NCBI GenBank assembly: GCA_025449115.1 | Contig: JAHLKC010000017.1 | Coordinates: 186,001-250,000, forward strand | Direction: 5' to 3' | DNA from: Chytridium lagenaria | Taxonomy: Eukaryota > Chytridiomycota > Chytridiomycetes > Chytridiales > Chytridiaceae | Length of the DNA: 64,000 nucleotides | In this document: positions 22,825-40,366 of the stretch, in pieces | Layout of the letters: every line of letters begins with the position of its first letter | Numbering within the stretch: the stretch's first letter is position 1 | The notes under the pieces: model-generated | Told to the model about the DNA's origin: nothing | The model's input: only the letters and a program-made list of their open reading frames with translations | Databases searched by the model: none | Translations under genes and position numbers: made by a program

Positions 22825-25300
22825 AAAAAAAGGAAAAGGAAAAGAAAAATGGACGGCGCTTTATACCCTGTTGCGAGAAACTTCTTGTCCGGGCCAACAA
22901 TCTTGTATATATCTTTTTCAACAAAAAGATGATGCTCAAGAGGAACAGGCCGTTTCAAAGTTGAAATAACATAGATGTCTTTACGTTTAGTACGGCTGCG
23001 GCGAGAAGCGTTATACGTCGAAAAGTAGCAAGCTAAAGCAAGAACAACTTACCCAACCCAATCTGCAAATTCTTTCGTATTAGGAACAGTTGCCGAAAGT
23101 AGAATAAAGGTCACATGGGCGGGTAACATAATAATGACCTCTTCCCAAACGACACCACGCTAAGATACATATCAGTATCTTCGTTGTAGAAATTCAATAA
23201 ATACCTCAATATCGTTGACATAGTGGACTTCATCAAATATAACGAACTCGACATCTCGAATCAAATCTGCACCACGATACAACATACTTCGCAGAATCTC
23301 CGTTGTCATGATAAGGCAAGACGCTTCAGGGCGTATTTGAACGTCACCAGTGAGAATTCCTACATCCTCGAAGACATTTTTGAAATCGCGGAATTTTTGG
23401 TTGGAGAGGGCTTTAATGGGTGATGTATAGATAGCTCTTGGTTAACGTTAGCGACATGCACTATTATACCCGAGAATTCCTACCGTGTCATATGCTTTTG
23501 GGCGAGAGCGATTGCGTATTCAGCCACCACCGTTTTTCCAGCAGAGGTGTGGGCTGCAACAAAAACACTGTCACCGTTTTCCAGATGAAATACGGCGCGT
23601 TTTTGGAAAAGATCAAGTTCAAAGTTATACTGCAACAAAGACTTTAACACCTGAAGCCACGCAAAACTGGGAGAGCAGTACTAAGCTTACTTTGTGAGCC
23701 ATATCGGGAACCTTTTCGTGGAATTCTGGGAATGGTGCATTGACGTCCACGACATGAGCCCATTCCTTGTGCTTGAAGCCGTCTTTAACGGGTTGCTTAA
23801 GCGGTTGCACGAGGGGCTCAGATTCAGGTAGAATGTCATCAATCTCCTTAGATTGCGGTTTTGCGAAATCGACGGCGTCGGGTGCAGACACCTTTAAGAG
23901 CAAGTAAGAATAATACATCGAATGATTTTCCTCACCAATAGTTCCTCAGAGGAAGAAACATCCTTTACGTCGTCAAACATCTTGAAATCATCGTCATCAC
24001 CAAACAAGAGATCGTTGATGTCCAAAGTTTTCGACCCCTCGACGAATGTATCTGAGGAAAAGAATTACAAAATTGTAAAAAGAGAGGCAAACAGAAAGTA
24101 CATACCTGGAATGGCCAATCCACGGTCAAGACCTGGAGGAACCTTTTTCAAACCCTCTGAAAAAAAGAGTATCTTCAATTTCAAATTCTTAAGTAAGAAT
24201 GCTCACCAGAATCAAGCTTAAATAGTCGTTCAACATCCTCCATTACGAGTTGATTTGACGTCAAATTTCCCGCAATATCTTCCAAACCACCTAAATCAAA
24301 TCAGTAAAGTCCATGAAACTGTGCTGAAGAAGAATATCTTACCCGGAAGAAACGGCATATGCGACGATTTTCCCCGAACATAATCATTCCTCCCAGAAGT
24401 CTCCCGTTGGAAAGATAACGAAGTTTTAGAATTCATCGTAGTGTCCGCAAGATCCTGCGATTATCAGAATCCCATTTCGCTGCACAACCGCAAACCTCCT
24501 CAAAGCTATCCAGAATCAATTCCTCGGTCCAAAGATCTCTCTCTATATCCAATACAGTTCTAAACCCAGACGTTGGCACAACAAAGCATTTCTCAAGGTC
24601 CACATCCCTCGGTATAATCCTACCATGAGCGTTATGATTGCCAAGTAGCCTCGTATTGAATACCTCTGCACATGATCGAGCATGTTTTGATCGTAAGCTC
24701 GTGATGGCGTGAGATGCGACTCGACAATCTCATCTGCGAGGTTCCCATCTTCGAATGGGCCTAGCCCAAATGGCATCTACAAAATATTTAAGCGAGTCAT
24801 GATATATTTATTTCGTGGTATATATGTAGTTTGCCATAATTTAGGAGAAACGAACTTACATCATTGACTGCTGGAATCTTTCTCAATGGATCATGCCTAG
24901 ACCGCTTGGAGACAAGCTTATGTCTTCCAAGACGCCCCACCGTGAAAGCATGAAACGGAACTTCATGCTCTATATGGATATCTTGTCCAAAATTAGCGCC
25001 TATTGTTCAAAATTCAGTTCTTATTCTCACCTGCAGGAGGATAAGACTCGAGCTGGTCGAGCTCTTCCAAGAATTTGTCCATGTCCATTTGTGATCGTCT
25101 GTAAAAAGTTACAAGATGACAAGCACACCAACACTTACCCCGAAAGCAAACCCTTTGGTCGCTCACCACTTTGCAGCCATCTGGGAAGGAGGCTTTCGAG
25201 CAAAAGTGATTGTTGTAAGAGAAACAAAAGAGGACTTGAAACCCGCAGGGTAGCAACTCCAGGCCCAAATTCAGCTCAACACCATGCTTCGCAGCAAAAG
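19855..25300 (-). CDS. SKI2: Ski2-type DExH RNA helicase
   Basis: Helicase of the cytoplasmic Ski complex, which feeds RNA to the exosome for 3'-5' decay. About a dozen exons. Helicase core: motif [10 protein letters not shown] (near 23555), motif [14 protein letters not shown] (near 23220), motif III SAT, and motif [16 protein letters not shown] (near 21930). The arch/beta-barrel region ([20 protein letters not shown], near 21440) and a C-terminal DSHCT domain ([20 protein letters not shown], near 20690) follow. The stop is at 19855. After the first helicase domain there is a basic RGG/Gly-Ser insert (about 22560-22700: [14 protein letters not shown]). The N-terminus ([27 protein letters not shown] near 25150-25270) is in frame, but the start codon needs a further upstream exon or start; I could not place it. 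The [20 protein letters not shown] segment supports Ski2 over Mtr4. Confidence 0.88.
22793..22822. repeat. 30-bp poly(A) run inside a SKI2 intron
   Basis: Uninterrupted A on the plus strand (poly-T in the sense of the gene), next to a further A/G-rich stretch. It acts at most as a long polypyrimidine tract and is a likely site of length error. Confidence 0.85.
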
Positions 25301-25911
25301 ACACATCAATTCCTACGCTGGCCCTTCTTATCTCAAAAAACGCCCCCAGAAAGCTGCCCCTGCACTATATAATTATTACCGTCTTGCACTAAACTCCAGC
25401 CCGCCAGAAAGATCGAAAGATAGCCCAGCACCCCCACATTCAGCTCCCTTTCTAATGATTGACTGTGATGGCCTTGCTTGAATGCATGCTGTACCTATTT
25501 TTAAAAGTGTAAGATATAAGAAAAGCAAAGAAGATAGATTCTTGCTTAACATTTCACGAGCAAATTCGATCGTTACTGCAAATGCACTCCAAAAGGAATG
25601 AGGAATGAGGATGTCCTCGCGTAATTATAAAATATTTAACTAAAAAAAACAGAAACAAAAAAAAAAAAAGAGAAAAGCTAGAAACAAACGCCTCAGGCGA
25701 TAAAAATGTTAAGTGTCATGATTACCGTAACGAGACCACGCTTTCCGCAGTATATCACATTTGCATATTGCGGCTGAAGTCATCAAATTATTGCCATGTA
25801 ATGTAAGGAATTTACTTTCTTATTCGCAGAAGTAAATACTGGCTGAAGAAAAAGGAAGGTAATGACTAATGAAACATGATTTATTTCCTCTTCCTGGACA
25901 TAAAAATCCTA
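25301..25911. other. Intergenic region between SKI2 and the ABC transporter
   Basis: Holds the unplaced 5' end of SKI2 and the 3' flank of the transporter. No separate gene is supported. Confidence 0.45.
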
Positions 25912-31896
<5,985 letters not shown>

Positions 31897-32524
31897 GTCC
31901 GTTATTCACCCAGCGGTAAATTTCTTACTTTTTGTGGAATTCATTGGAAAATATATATTTACTTCATGGAAAATAAAAATAGTTTGTAAAGGGTTAAAAG
32001 TTGGTTCCACTTAAACATTTAAACAAAAAACCTTGTTTTTATTTTGATCCACCTTTTATCCATGGACATGAAAGATTAAATTACCAGGAGGATAGCAAGT
32101 GGTTTAGGTTTCAAGATGTTTAAAAGTGCGCTATGTTTTTTGGTTCCAAGAACTCTGATAACTGTCCTCACCCAATTTCAAAGGTTCTTCTTCTTATACA
32201 AACAGCAATCCCTTCTTCATCTCACCCTTCCATCTCCTTCAAAAAACCTTCAATACGTCCCATCATACCGGTTTTGGCTTTTTTTTTTTTAGGGAACAAA
32301 CAAATAGTGTAACAAAGAAAAAAATCCATGATATGCGTTGAAGAAACCATCCGAAAACAAAAAGGGTTAAAAAACCAAAAGTGAGTGAGTAAGTGAGTGA
32401 GTTAGGAGAAGGGTTAAAATAAAGCAAACAAAAAAAAAACAAACAAAAAAAAAACAATCCGTGAGTTTTAACATAGTAAAGGAAGAGTGTTGTAAAAAAA
32501 TAAGTAAACAAGCTAAAATAAAAC
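31897..32524. other. Intergenic stretch
   Basis: Promoter side of the transporter and 3' flank of the next gene. Poly-T at 32278-32290 and A-rich runs; no gene seen. Confidence 0.5.
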
Positions 32525-33526
32525 TTATTTCCGCTTCCCACCGCCCTTTCCACCTCCCTTCCCTCCAACCCCACCTCCCCCACCCCCGGTCCCAGTCGCA
32601 CCCGTCTGTCCACCCTGCCCTCCCGCACCACCACCCGTCCTCTCCCCCCCTCCAGCCGCAACCTGCTGCTCAACCTCCTCAACCTCCCGAGTACGATTCC
32701 TCCACATTTTCCCCTCCCAAACATGCTCAAACTCACAAAAGAAGCATCCCAACTCCCCAGTGGCCGCCGTTACCCCTGAAGCTCCCAACGCGCGTCCCCA
32801 GCCGAGAGAAACAGCAGCCTGGACTTCACGTTTGAGTAACGCAAGATATCGGGATCGTCTGCGACGGCGGGTAGGAACGGGGGGTTCCGAGATATCTGTG
32901 GCGTCCAGAAGCCTGGCGGAGCGTGGCGAGAGAGGGGGAAGTGGAGGGTCGATGGGTGTCGGTGAAGAGGCTGAAGGGCTTGATGTACTGGGTGTAGTTG
33001 AAGGAGATGCCGTGCGTGAAGATGAGGAGGCAGCGGCGGGAGATTCCGGCGCCGCGCGTTTTGCATTGTTGGGTTGTGGCTGTTGCTGTTGCTGGTGAGA
33101 AGTGGTCGGTTGTGGAGGTGGTGCTGGGTAATTAGGATGAAGAGGTGGTTTACCGTTCGCCTTCTTCTTACGAGGAGGCAAAGCAGTTTGAGTGGATGCT
33201 AAATTGGTATGAGAAGGCTGGGGCGGTGCAGCAGCCAACGTCCTCGTTGAAGAGGCAGAGTTGCGTTGACCTTTTGCGTCCACATTGGTACGCTGAATAT
33301 GCTCCACCTCTGTATCATCGAGCAAATCAGGCACATCTTTCAACGTAAACGAGATCCTCCCATAATCAATCGTATCGTCCTCTTCGTCTGACAAATACGC
33401 TTCCCAGGCAGGTGATACTGTGGAGCTTCCCCCATACGTTAGCGGGAGAAGGTTCAGAGGGTGACGATTGCTGCGGTGACGGCATTCCCTGGAATATCGG
33501 AAACCCAGTGTCATGGCGAGCGCCAT
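32525..33526 (-). CDS. Low-complexity protein of unknown function
   Basis: Open frame of 333 residues, not recognised. An acidic segment (YLSDEEDDTIDYGRISFTLK DVPDLLDD at about residues 44-70) precedes a long Pro/Ser/Gln-rich disordered region. Then comes a short conserved-looking block RRRRRSRYLALLKREVQAAV with GELGCFFCEFEHVWEGKMWR (about residues 222-270), and a Gly-rich tail ending GGGKGGGKRK. The C-x2-C pair could be half of a metal site. The gene follows the 33588-35683 gene by 60 bp in the same direction. The intervening bases in another frame encode a hydrophobic stretch (STVLLLSLILWASRRL), so the two may be one broken gene. Confidence 0.45.
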   Translation of the reverse strand: MALAMTLGFRYSRECRHRSNRHPLNLLPLTYGGSSTVSPAWEAYLSDEEDDTIDYGRISFTLKDVPDLLDDTEVEHIQRTNVDAKGQRNSASSTRTLAAAPPQPSHTNLASTQTALPPRKKKANGKPPLHPNYPAPPPQPTTSHQQQQQPQPNNAKRAAPESPAAASSSSRTASPSTTPSTSSPSASSPTPIDPPLPPLSPRSARLLDATDISEPPVPTRRRRRSRYLALLKREVQAAVSLGWGRALGASGVTAATGELGCFFCEFEHVWEGKMWRNRTREVEEVEQQVAAGGGERTGGGAGGQGGQTGATGTGGGGGGVGGKGGGKGGGKRK

Positions 33527-33587
33527 TTACCATTCCACCGCTCTTGTCGGTGATCGTGCAGGCGACGACTTGCCCACAAAATCAAAC

Positions 33588-35683
33588 TCAATAACAGGAC
33601 AGTAGAACCAAGTCCAGCACTCCAGTGGATGCACCAGTTCCCAGTGCAGATGGCATCTCACCGCGTCCCCCACCATTTTGCGTAAACAACGGAGCACCGG
33701 CCGCCGCCCCGAAATTCATACCCCCACCACCCCCTAACGCACTTGCTCCAAAGAACCCGTCCCAAACCCTGGTGACGACAATCCCACTCCTTTTGCCCTC
33801 CAAACCCAACCATTCCACCACCCACAGCTCACCCCCACCAAACATCCCTCCAATCCCAAGGCCTCCCATACCAAGCGCGGGCAAGCCCTGGCCCGAAGCC
33901 GACGATGCCGCACCAACCGATGAAGGCGTCGAAAAAGGGAACACGTAAGAAGGCGCTTGAGTAGGTGAATCCCTCGAGCCCGTAGCAGCAGCCGACGATA
34001 TCGGAAACACAAATGGATTCCCCGAAAACGCTGAAGTGCTATTCATACCCCCTGAGGCAGAAGAAGCCCCCGACATAGCCATAAACCCAGTAGTAGGCGC
34101 TGAACTCGACATGCGCTTCTTCTTTTTTGATAAGCTCCCAGTAGCAGGCTTTTTCTGACAGGCGAGAGCGACGTCGAAAGAGAAGGCCCGTTGGCAAACG
34201 TCATTCCTGATGAATGACCACCATCCACGGAATCACCACCCCGAGAATCATCACTGTCGGAATCGGAGGCGACAGTGGTATTGGAAGCAATAAATCCAGC
34301 CGCAACCAATTGCGAGCCTGGGATGGCAAATCCATTCCCACCTAAAGATCCTGAAGCGAAAGAGGAGGGTCCCTCACCCGCTGTAGGATACATCGGTAAA
34401 GGTGAAGGAAGAGGTAAAGGTACACCAGAAGTCCGATACTTTTTGGTAGGGACCTTGAATAGGTTGTTGTATTGATTGAAGAGTGTTGCGCTACTCCCGC
34501 TCGGTATAGGTATGGGTGCGGTCGAACTAGTAGGCGCGGATGTGGATGTTGATGGAACGGCGAATGCAAGAGATGGGGTGGTTATGGGAGACGCAAAGTT
34601 GGCGGAAAGTGGGCCGTGGTGGGCAACCGGAGCGGTACATTTGAGACGATTTGAGAAGGAAGTGATCCAGGCTGACTCTGCCGTGCAAGGTTTGCAAAAC
34701 TGATCGGAGTTGCGGCTGTAAGAAAGAAGGCTATTACTTTAGAACCACTAAAAGAAGACAGATAAAAGCAATGCAAAAATCTTACCTTTTGTCAGATTTC
34801 CAAATAGTGATGTTGTACTTTCTGCTGTGACGCCTCCCAAACTCCCACCCCCTACGTTCGCGCTAGTAGGCGGGATCGACGGTGCCGACGCAGCAGCCGT
34901 TAACCCAATGGTGGGACCTGCAGCTGATGCCGCTGCAGCCGGCGCATTTCCAAAAAACGTAGACCAAGACGATCCACCTGCCGAAAGTGCAGACGCGTTG
35001 GTCTTGATGCTCGCAAAAGGTGGAGACCCCACCGACTCGAGTGACGATGCCGGCGAGATATTTTGGTGTTGAAGTGCCGACACCGGAAGGATTGCGTTGG
35101 GGTGTTGTAATATGGTGAGATGCTGGGTGTGAGCAATTATGGCAGAGGGGTCCGGAGTGAGAGTGTGATACGTTTTGAGATGATGATGTGTTTTTTTCAA
35201 CGGATACTTGTGAATGCTTAAAGCTAAAAGGGGGATTGGTGGGCGCGGTAGATGATGATGACGATGATGACGATGATGAAGGTACGGTTGGTTGTTGAGA
35301 CGGTCTGTCATCTGCCTTATTAGAAACATTCTTTTCCCAGATTCTACTCCAGGCTCTCCGGCGGCCGCTGTAGCTTTCTGCTCTGCAAGATTGGACTTGA
35401 CTGCCATCAACGCATTTTTTGGCGCGACAGCATTCTTCCCAGCCTTCCCCGCCTTCGTGACTTTCGCCGTCCCATTCACTTTCGATTGCACTTTCTCTGC
35501 TTCTGCCGCCTTCCTCGCAACCTCCGCCGCTACCTTCTCCTGCTGCGCCTTGATGGCGGCTATGACAAACTCCTGATTTTTAGACCTTCTCCTTGATGCA
35601 TTGACGGTATCGCTTGATGACGCTATCCCAGAAGACGAAGAAACGGGTGCTGCAGTTGAAGCCTTTCCTGATTCTGCAGCCAT
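33588..35683 (-). CDS. Ser/Ala-rich protein with FG-like motifs (unknown)
   Basis: Exon 1 (about 34788-35683) starts MAAESGKASTAAPVSSSS, has a basic/Ala-rich helix (QEFVIAAIKAQQEKVAAEV) and scattered FG-like motifs (STFFGNAP, TSLFGNLTK). After an intron at about 34725-34787 the next exon has DQFCKPCTAESAWITSFSNR then LKCTAPV, which looks like a small Cys motif. A Ser/Asp-rich disordered part, a basic patch (GSLSKKKKRM near 34110) and GNPFVFPISS / YVFPFSTPSS repeats follow, with a stop at 33588. One frame change near 34165 is needed. The sparse FG motifs suggest but do not prove a nucleoporin-like role. Confidence 0.4.
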
Positions 35684-37490
35684 CTTAGAGACAAGAGAGA
35701 CTGGTGTTACGTTGGGATTGGCCTTGATGGTCTATGTTGAGGTGGGCAAGGCTCAACAGGTGGGGGGACACAGAGATCTTGGATGGAGATGGGAGAAGAG
35801 CGGTTGGTGGTTTAGGACGACGGAGGTTAATGGATATGGATTCCGCGGAGTGCTTTGCGATAGATTTTGACGAGTTGCTGCCGTGTTTTGATGTAACTTC
35901 AGAGATAAACTTGGGTGCGGGTTCCTAACACAGCAATATTTCTGTTAAAAAGGGCAGACCGTGAATGACAACAGCAATTGTAAAGAAGGCATGCATCTTG
36001 TTCACCAAAAATGATAATTCTACAACACCCTCACCAAAACTCCACTTGACTCCACAAACTTCTCCTCAGACTTCTCAACCGGCGACGATGGTGATGAATT
36101 AACTTCCTCACGTAATTGGGAATTCCTTGTGCTTTCAATAATATCCGTATGTTTGCTATTCGATGGTTCCGCCGATACCGATTGTCCCATTTGACGCTTA
36201 CAAGTTTTGTCCTCAAAGAGAATATCGGGAAACAGCTGACGAGACAGGCCTCTCTCTGTTCCCTTACAGGCGTCTCCCCGCTAGCCTTTATCTCCAGATA
36301 CCTTCACGTATTCACTGGTATGGACTCCAAGGCAACTGTGGGTGAAGTGACGGCACAGGAATACTAACGAAGTCCAATGCCACCTGAGTGTATCCTCCGC
36401 CCAATTACTTCGAAACTGTAACTGAACTATCAGCACTCAGCAGCAATGTGACATGAAGTACTTTTTAATGCAGCACCTTGCCAAGTACGGTGATCCGACA
36501 GGTAACCTATTTTTGTTATGCTTGCAATTAGACATCACCTTCTTTCCGCCACACACAATAATCACTATAACAAAAACACACCTCCAAATGCCTTCAGAAC
36601 CCAGTTCCTCCCTAATGGTTCCTTTCCGACCCTGATGCTCAACTCTTTTCTTCTTTTGACGAGATACACCGTCTCAAAGAACAAGGACGGTCTCCTCCGA
36701 TGCCCTTGTTTGAAAAATGAGACTCAAATCGGTCCTCCAATTTGAAATTATTTTGGTTCAAACTTTTTTTTCTTGTTTGGGTGTTGTCATCGAAAGTTCT
36801 TCAACAACCAACCGCTTTGCTTGATGGTTTAGCGGATGGACGCGGAATAGACGGATGGATGGATGGATGGATAGATGGATAAGGACCTTTTGTTTACCAC
36901 CCAGTGTCGGATATCGATATTTGATGAGAGGGCTGCCATTGCTGTGGACAAGGATTATTGGGACAAGTCTCGATACCCTCGATGACTACTTGCGTCCAGA
37001 CGATATCTTGTTTATTCCATTACCACCTACCCTCGTTGCATTTGACAAAGTGATACCATCACCTTTGATAAACACGCGAGCTCTCTGTCGCCTCCCCGTA
37101 GTTTTGTAAATGGTTTTCGAGGGATGGGAAGAACTTCTATGAAGATATGTTCTTTTTTATGATTCGCGTTGCCTCTACTAGGAGCCATCATGGATTTTCC
37201 CGCCCATACCGCTGGAATTTTCGTTTAAACTTGTAGTCACTTGTTTATGCACCTTTTCCCTTTGATGTTGGGGGATGGTAAAGCAAAAAATGAGTGAAAT
37301 GCAGGGAAATCACTAGTTTCTGCAGGGAACGGCATGCAGTGGCTGTAGATTCTACTCTCCAAAGCCTGCCTACCTTACTCCTCCCCTTCGCCAGCCTTGC
37401 ATTCTAAGGAACAGGATGAATATGCACCAAGTTGTTCTGCAATTTGTTACTGCGAAAGTTTTTATTACTACTGTCTAACTTGTCAACGAA
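35684..37490. other. Long region without a recognised gene
   Basis: About 1.8 kb with only short, low-quality frames. A (GGAT)n microsatellite lies at 36852-36880. It probably contains the promoter of the minus-strand gene on its left and of Swi5 on its right. Confidence 0.45.
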
Positions 37491-38155
37491 ATGTCCGAAG
37501 GGTCAGGTACCAAACGGAAAGGCGATGACGCACCAGCGACTCCTGCAAAGACTCGTTCCAGATACACGTCTCAGCCTTTCAAATCACCTCTCATCACACG
37601 CAACATCAGCGCTGCAACATCCGCTTCCATCTCAACGCCTAAAAGGGATGGCGCAATCGAACCACGGACACCTAACTCCCAGACTATTGAAAAGAAAGCC
37701 CGAACCCCTCGAATGGGTCTACGTCCCCGAACTCCATTCTCCGTCAACTCTCTAAATGATCAAGCAGAGGTGGTTACCCCTCCTTTACATAACATCAGTG
37801 AAATTTATTTGCTCCCATCATGATAGAATGATGCCGTCAGCATCGAGAAGCATGAGAAAGACTGTGAAGAACTGAGGGAGACGGAATCGAAACTTCGGCT
37901 TGAACTTTCGGCCTTAATTTGTTCATCAGAGGGGGAAGTTCCTGTTATTGGGGATGATGAGGTAGAAAGGATGATGTCAGAGTATATTGAATTGCTGCAC
38001 GAGTACAATGAAGTCAAAGATTGCGCTCAACTCGTTCTCGGGAAAATTGCGGAAAAGGTACATATTATACCATGTAAAAAGCTTAAATCCTTTTAAAGAA
38101 AGGAGTCACGATCAAAGCACTTTATTCTGATTATGGAATTGAGTTTGACGACTAG
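37491..38155 (+). CDS. swi5: Swi5/Sae3-type recombination mediator
   Basis: Small partner of Sfr1/Mei5 that helps load and stabilise Rad51/Dmc1 filaments in homologous recombination. Three exons: 37491-37769, 37827-38057 and 38099-38155, with GT-AG introns of 57 and 41 nt. Protein of 188 residues: a disordered basic N-terminus, a coiled coil (SIEKHEKDCEELRETESKLR at about residue 98), and the Swi5 core YIELLHEYNEVKDCAQLVLG KIAEK. It ends with the family's C-terminal motif KGVTIKALYSDYGIEFDD. The exon-3 fit confirms the splice choice. Frame intact. This is a confident family call because the HEYNE-KD motif and GVT tail are both present. Confidence 0.88.
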
Positions 38156-38212
38156 CTGCCGTGCGGCATCATTCTTAGAATAGCAGCAAACACAGCTATT
38201 ACTCCCTAAAGT

Positions 38213-40366
38213 TTATAAGGAATAGCACGTAATGAAAGCTTTCATCTCGAATCGTGAGGGTATATACGGAACATATGTATAAACTACTTTTTCCCTTGAA
38301 GAGGTCCTGGTAAAGTTGCTAGGGGGTCTTGGAGGTTGTGGGGGAACAATATTCAGACTCATCGGTGCTCCAACCGGAACAGGAAACGGCAGGAAAACTC
38401 CTCCCGGAACAGAACCACTTGTAACAGCACCACCTGGAGGCGGAGGCCTTGGAATCCAAGCAACTTGTTGATTTTGAATTCCACCATTTGGCGCATATAA
38501 CCCAGGATTTACTCCCATTTGTCTGTTGTCAATAAAGCCTGCTGACTGGTGGCCTTGAGATTGTCCTTTTAAACCGGAAGGATCAGAGGACGCGCCTGTC
38601 GGTGGTAATTTCACCCCTCGACCAAGACTTGCATCCAGCCAACCGTTCGGAACTTTCCTTGGCGCAACGCTGTCGAAAGGATGTACGAATGCGCTTAGCA
38701 AAGGTGACCATGCGAATCGATGTGCTAATGTGAGTCGGAGAATGGTGTGTGCTTCCTTGTTGGCGTAGGGGACGCCTGTAGAGGGATCTCGGTATTTTGC
38801 GGGAAGGCCTGTTATGGGACATAAAAGTCTTTGAGGGGGGACGCATTTCAAGGTTGTGCCATCGTGCTCCGCAGAATCTAGAAATAAAAACGGAGGTCCA
38901 TCAAGGATATTGGATTAACAATGGAGTTTTCAGATATAGGAAAACGGCGAATGGGTATGTAATCTCATAGCAGATTAAAACAGTCTAATTACATCAAAAA
39001 CTTACGGCTATCTTTTGCGAAAATCATGAAGGGGTCTTCGTCGTAATTCTCGAAAATGATAAGATTTTTGCAGCTGCTATCCATAGAGTCCAGAGGAGCA
39101 TCGGCCGGTGATGCAGCAGAATTACCGAAAGTTTGCCCTCCATTCTCCCCAAGTATTGAGCTCCTTTCAACTAACGAGCCTTTAGACGTCGACTGAGGGA
39201 GCACACGGACTGAGTCTGACTCTAAACCCTTTGCAGCAATCTTCTCTATCGGTCTGTCAACAGGTCCCCTGTCTTCGAGATTCGTGGCATTTTTCCGTAG
39301 CCGCCATTTCTTGGGATATTTCGGTGATAATTTGCTGATATCGATCGCTTCTCATTGAGATGTAAGTAATTGTAGGGCCAGGAGGTAATCGAGGTTTAAT
39401 GGCTTTGGATTGTCGTCGTTTTTCTTCATCACGAATACGCATTTGCTCCAAATAGCTGAGGTTAAAAGGTTCTGTTATATCGACGGCTTCTGCGAGAAGT
39501 TCCCGTTGCGTGAGTTGAACTTCGTGCGGGGATTTTCTTTTCAAGGTAACCTGCAGGTATTTTCTGTTAAATAGGACGGAAGATCGTAAGAGGGAAGAAA
39601 TAATACCAACCTGCTGGCGTTGCTTGTTCTTTTCCATCTTTTGTTCCAAAAGAATTTTGCTGTACATGGTTGACGCTCGGTAGGAACGACGAGCTGGACT
39701 AAGAGAAATGGATAATCCTTTTTCTCTCTCCTTCTCCTTTTCCTTTTCAAGCTCTATTTTTTTCTCTTTTTCAAATCATTAACAAAGGCTGGCATATCAA
39801 ACAAGCATATCAACTTACCAATTCTCTCCTTTGTTCTTTTCTTTGTAGTAGAGCCAATAGCTCCAGGTCCCTGTCCAGTTGTTACAACAACAGTCGACGG
39901 TCCCACCGGATCGAGACTTTGCGACAGAGCATGTTGTCGAACCTTTGTTGTAGGTGGTTGAAATCCTCGACTCTTTCCAGTTTGGGCTGCAATCAGTTTG
40001 GCCCGTTTTGCCTGTTTGTCGTTGAGTGTCGGAACTGGCAGTGTGGGATTACCTGTCTCCTTGTCTCTGCATCGCCCGGGTCTTCGTCCACCATCATTCC
40101 TGCTTCGTTGGCTGCTTCATCTTCATCCGTGGATTCGAAATCAGAATCAACGATATCTTCCTCGTCTTTTCAATGAAAATGGGTGTGTAAGCCGAGGCAA
40201 CTGCATTGTATGGTGCGAATGTGCCAGATAATTCTCAGTGAAAAGTACCTGCTTCCTGAAAGTCAGCATCGTCCTCCTCCTCATCCTTCAATGCTGCAGA
40301 TGCCCTCTGCTCCTCAATAAGCTGCTTCATCCGACTCCCAGCATTTGCTCGTCGTTCTCGCATCAT
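38213..40366 (-). CDS. VPS72: YL1 nuclear protein, VPS72/Swc2 subunit of SWR1
   Basis: Histone-chaperone subunit of the SWR1 remodeller that deposits H2A.Z. Five exons: 40249-40366, 39819-40165, 39611-39753, 39006-39550 and 38213-38877. The N-terminus MMRERRANAGSRMKQLIEEQ is the YL1_N start (Arg-rich then acidic DEEEDDADFQEADEEDIVDS). A charged coiled coil follows (ELEKEKEKEREKG). The YL1 C-terminal domain is CPITGLPAKYRDPSTGVPYA NKEAHTILRL (38820-38730). A Pro-rich extension beyond this domain is longer than usual. Two frame changes are needed: near 40070 (after GDA, continuing DKETGNPTLPVPTLNDKQAK) and in an A5 run near 39292. Both lie in otherwise well-conserved sequence, so they are probably indel errors. 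Confidence 0.85.

Noticed and set aside
22782..22964. Lys-rich small open frame
   Set aside because: Produced by a poly(A) run inside a SKI2 intron.
38213..40366. VPS72 as a pseudogene because of two frame changes
   Set aside because: Domains, splice sites and phases are otherwise intact and the gene is conserved; indel error is simpler.
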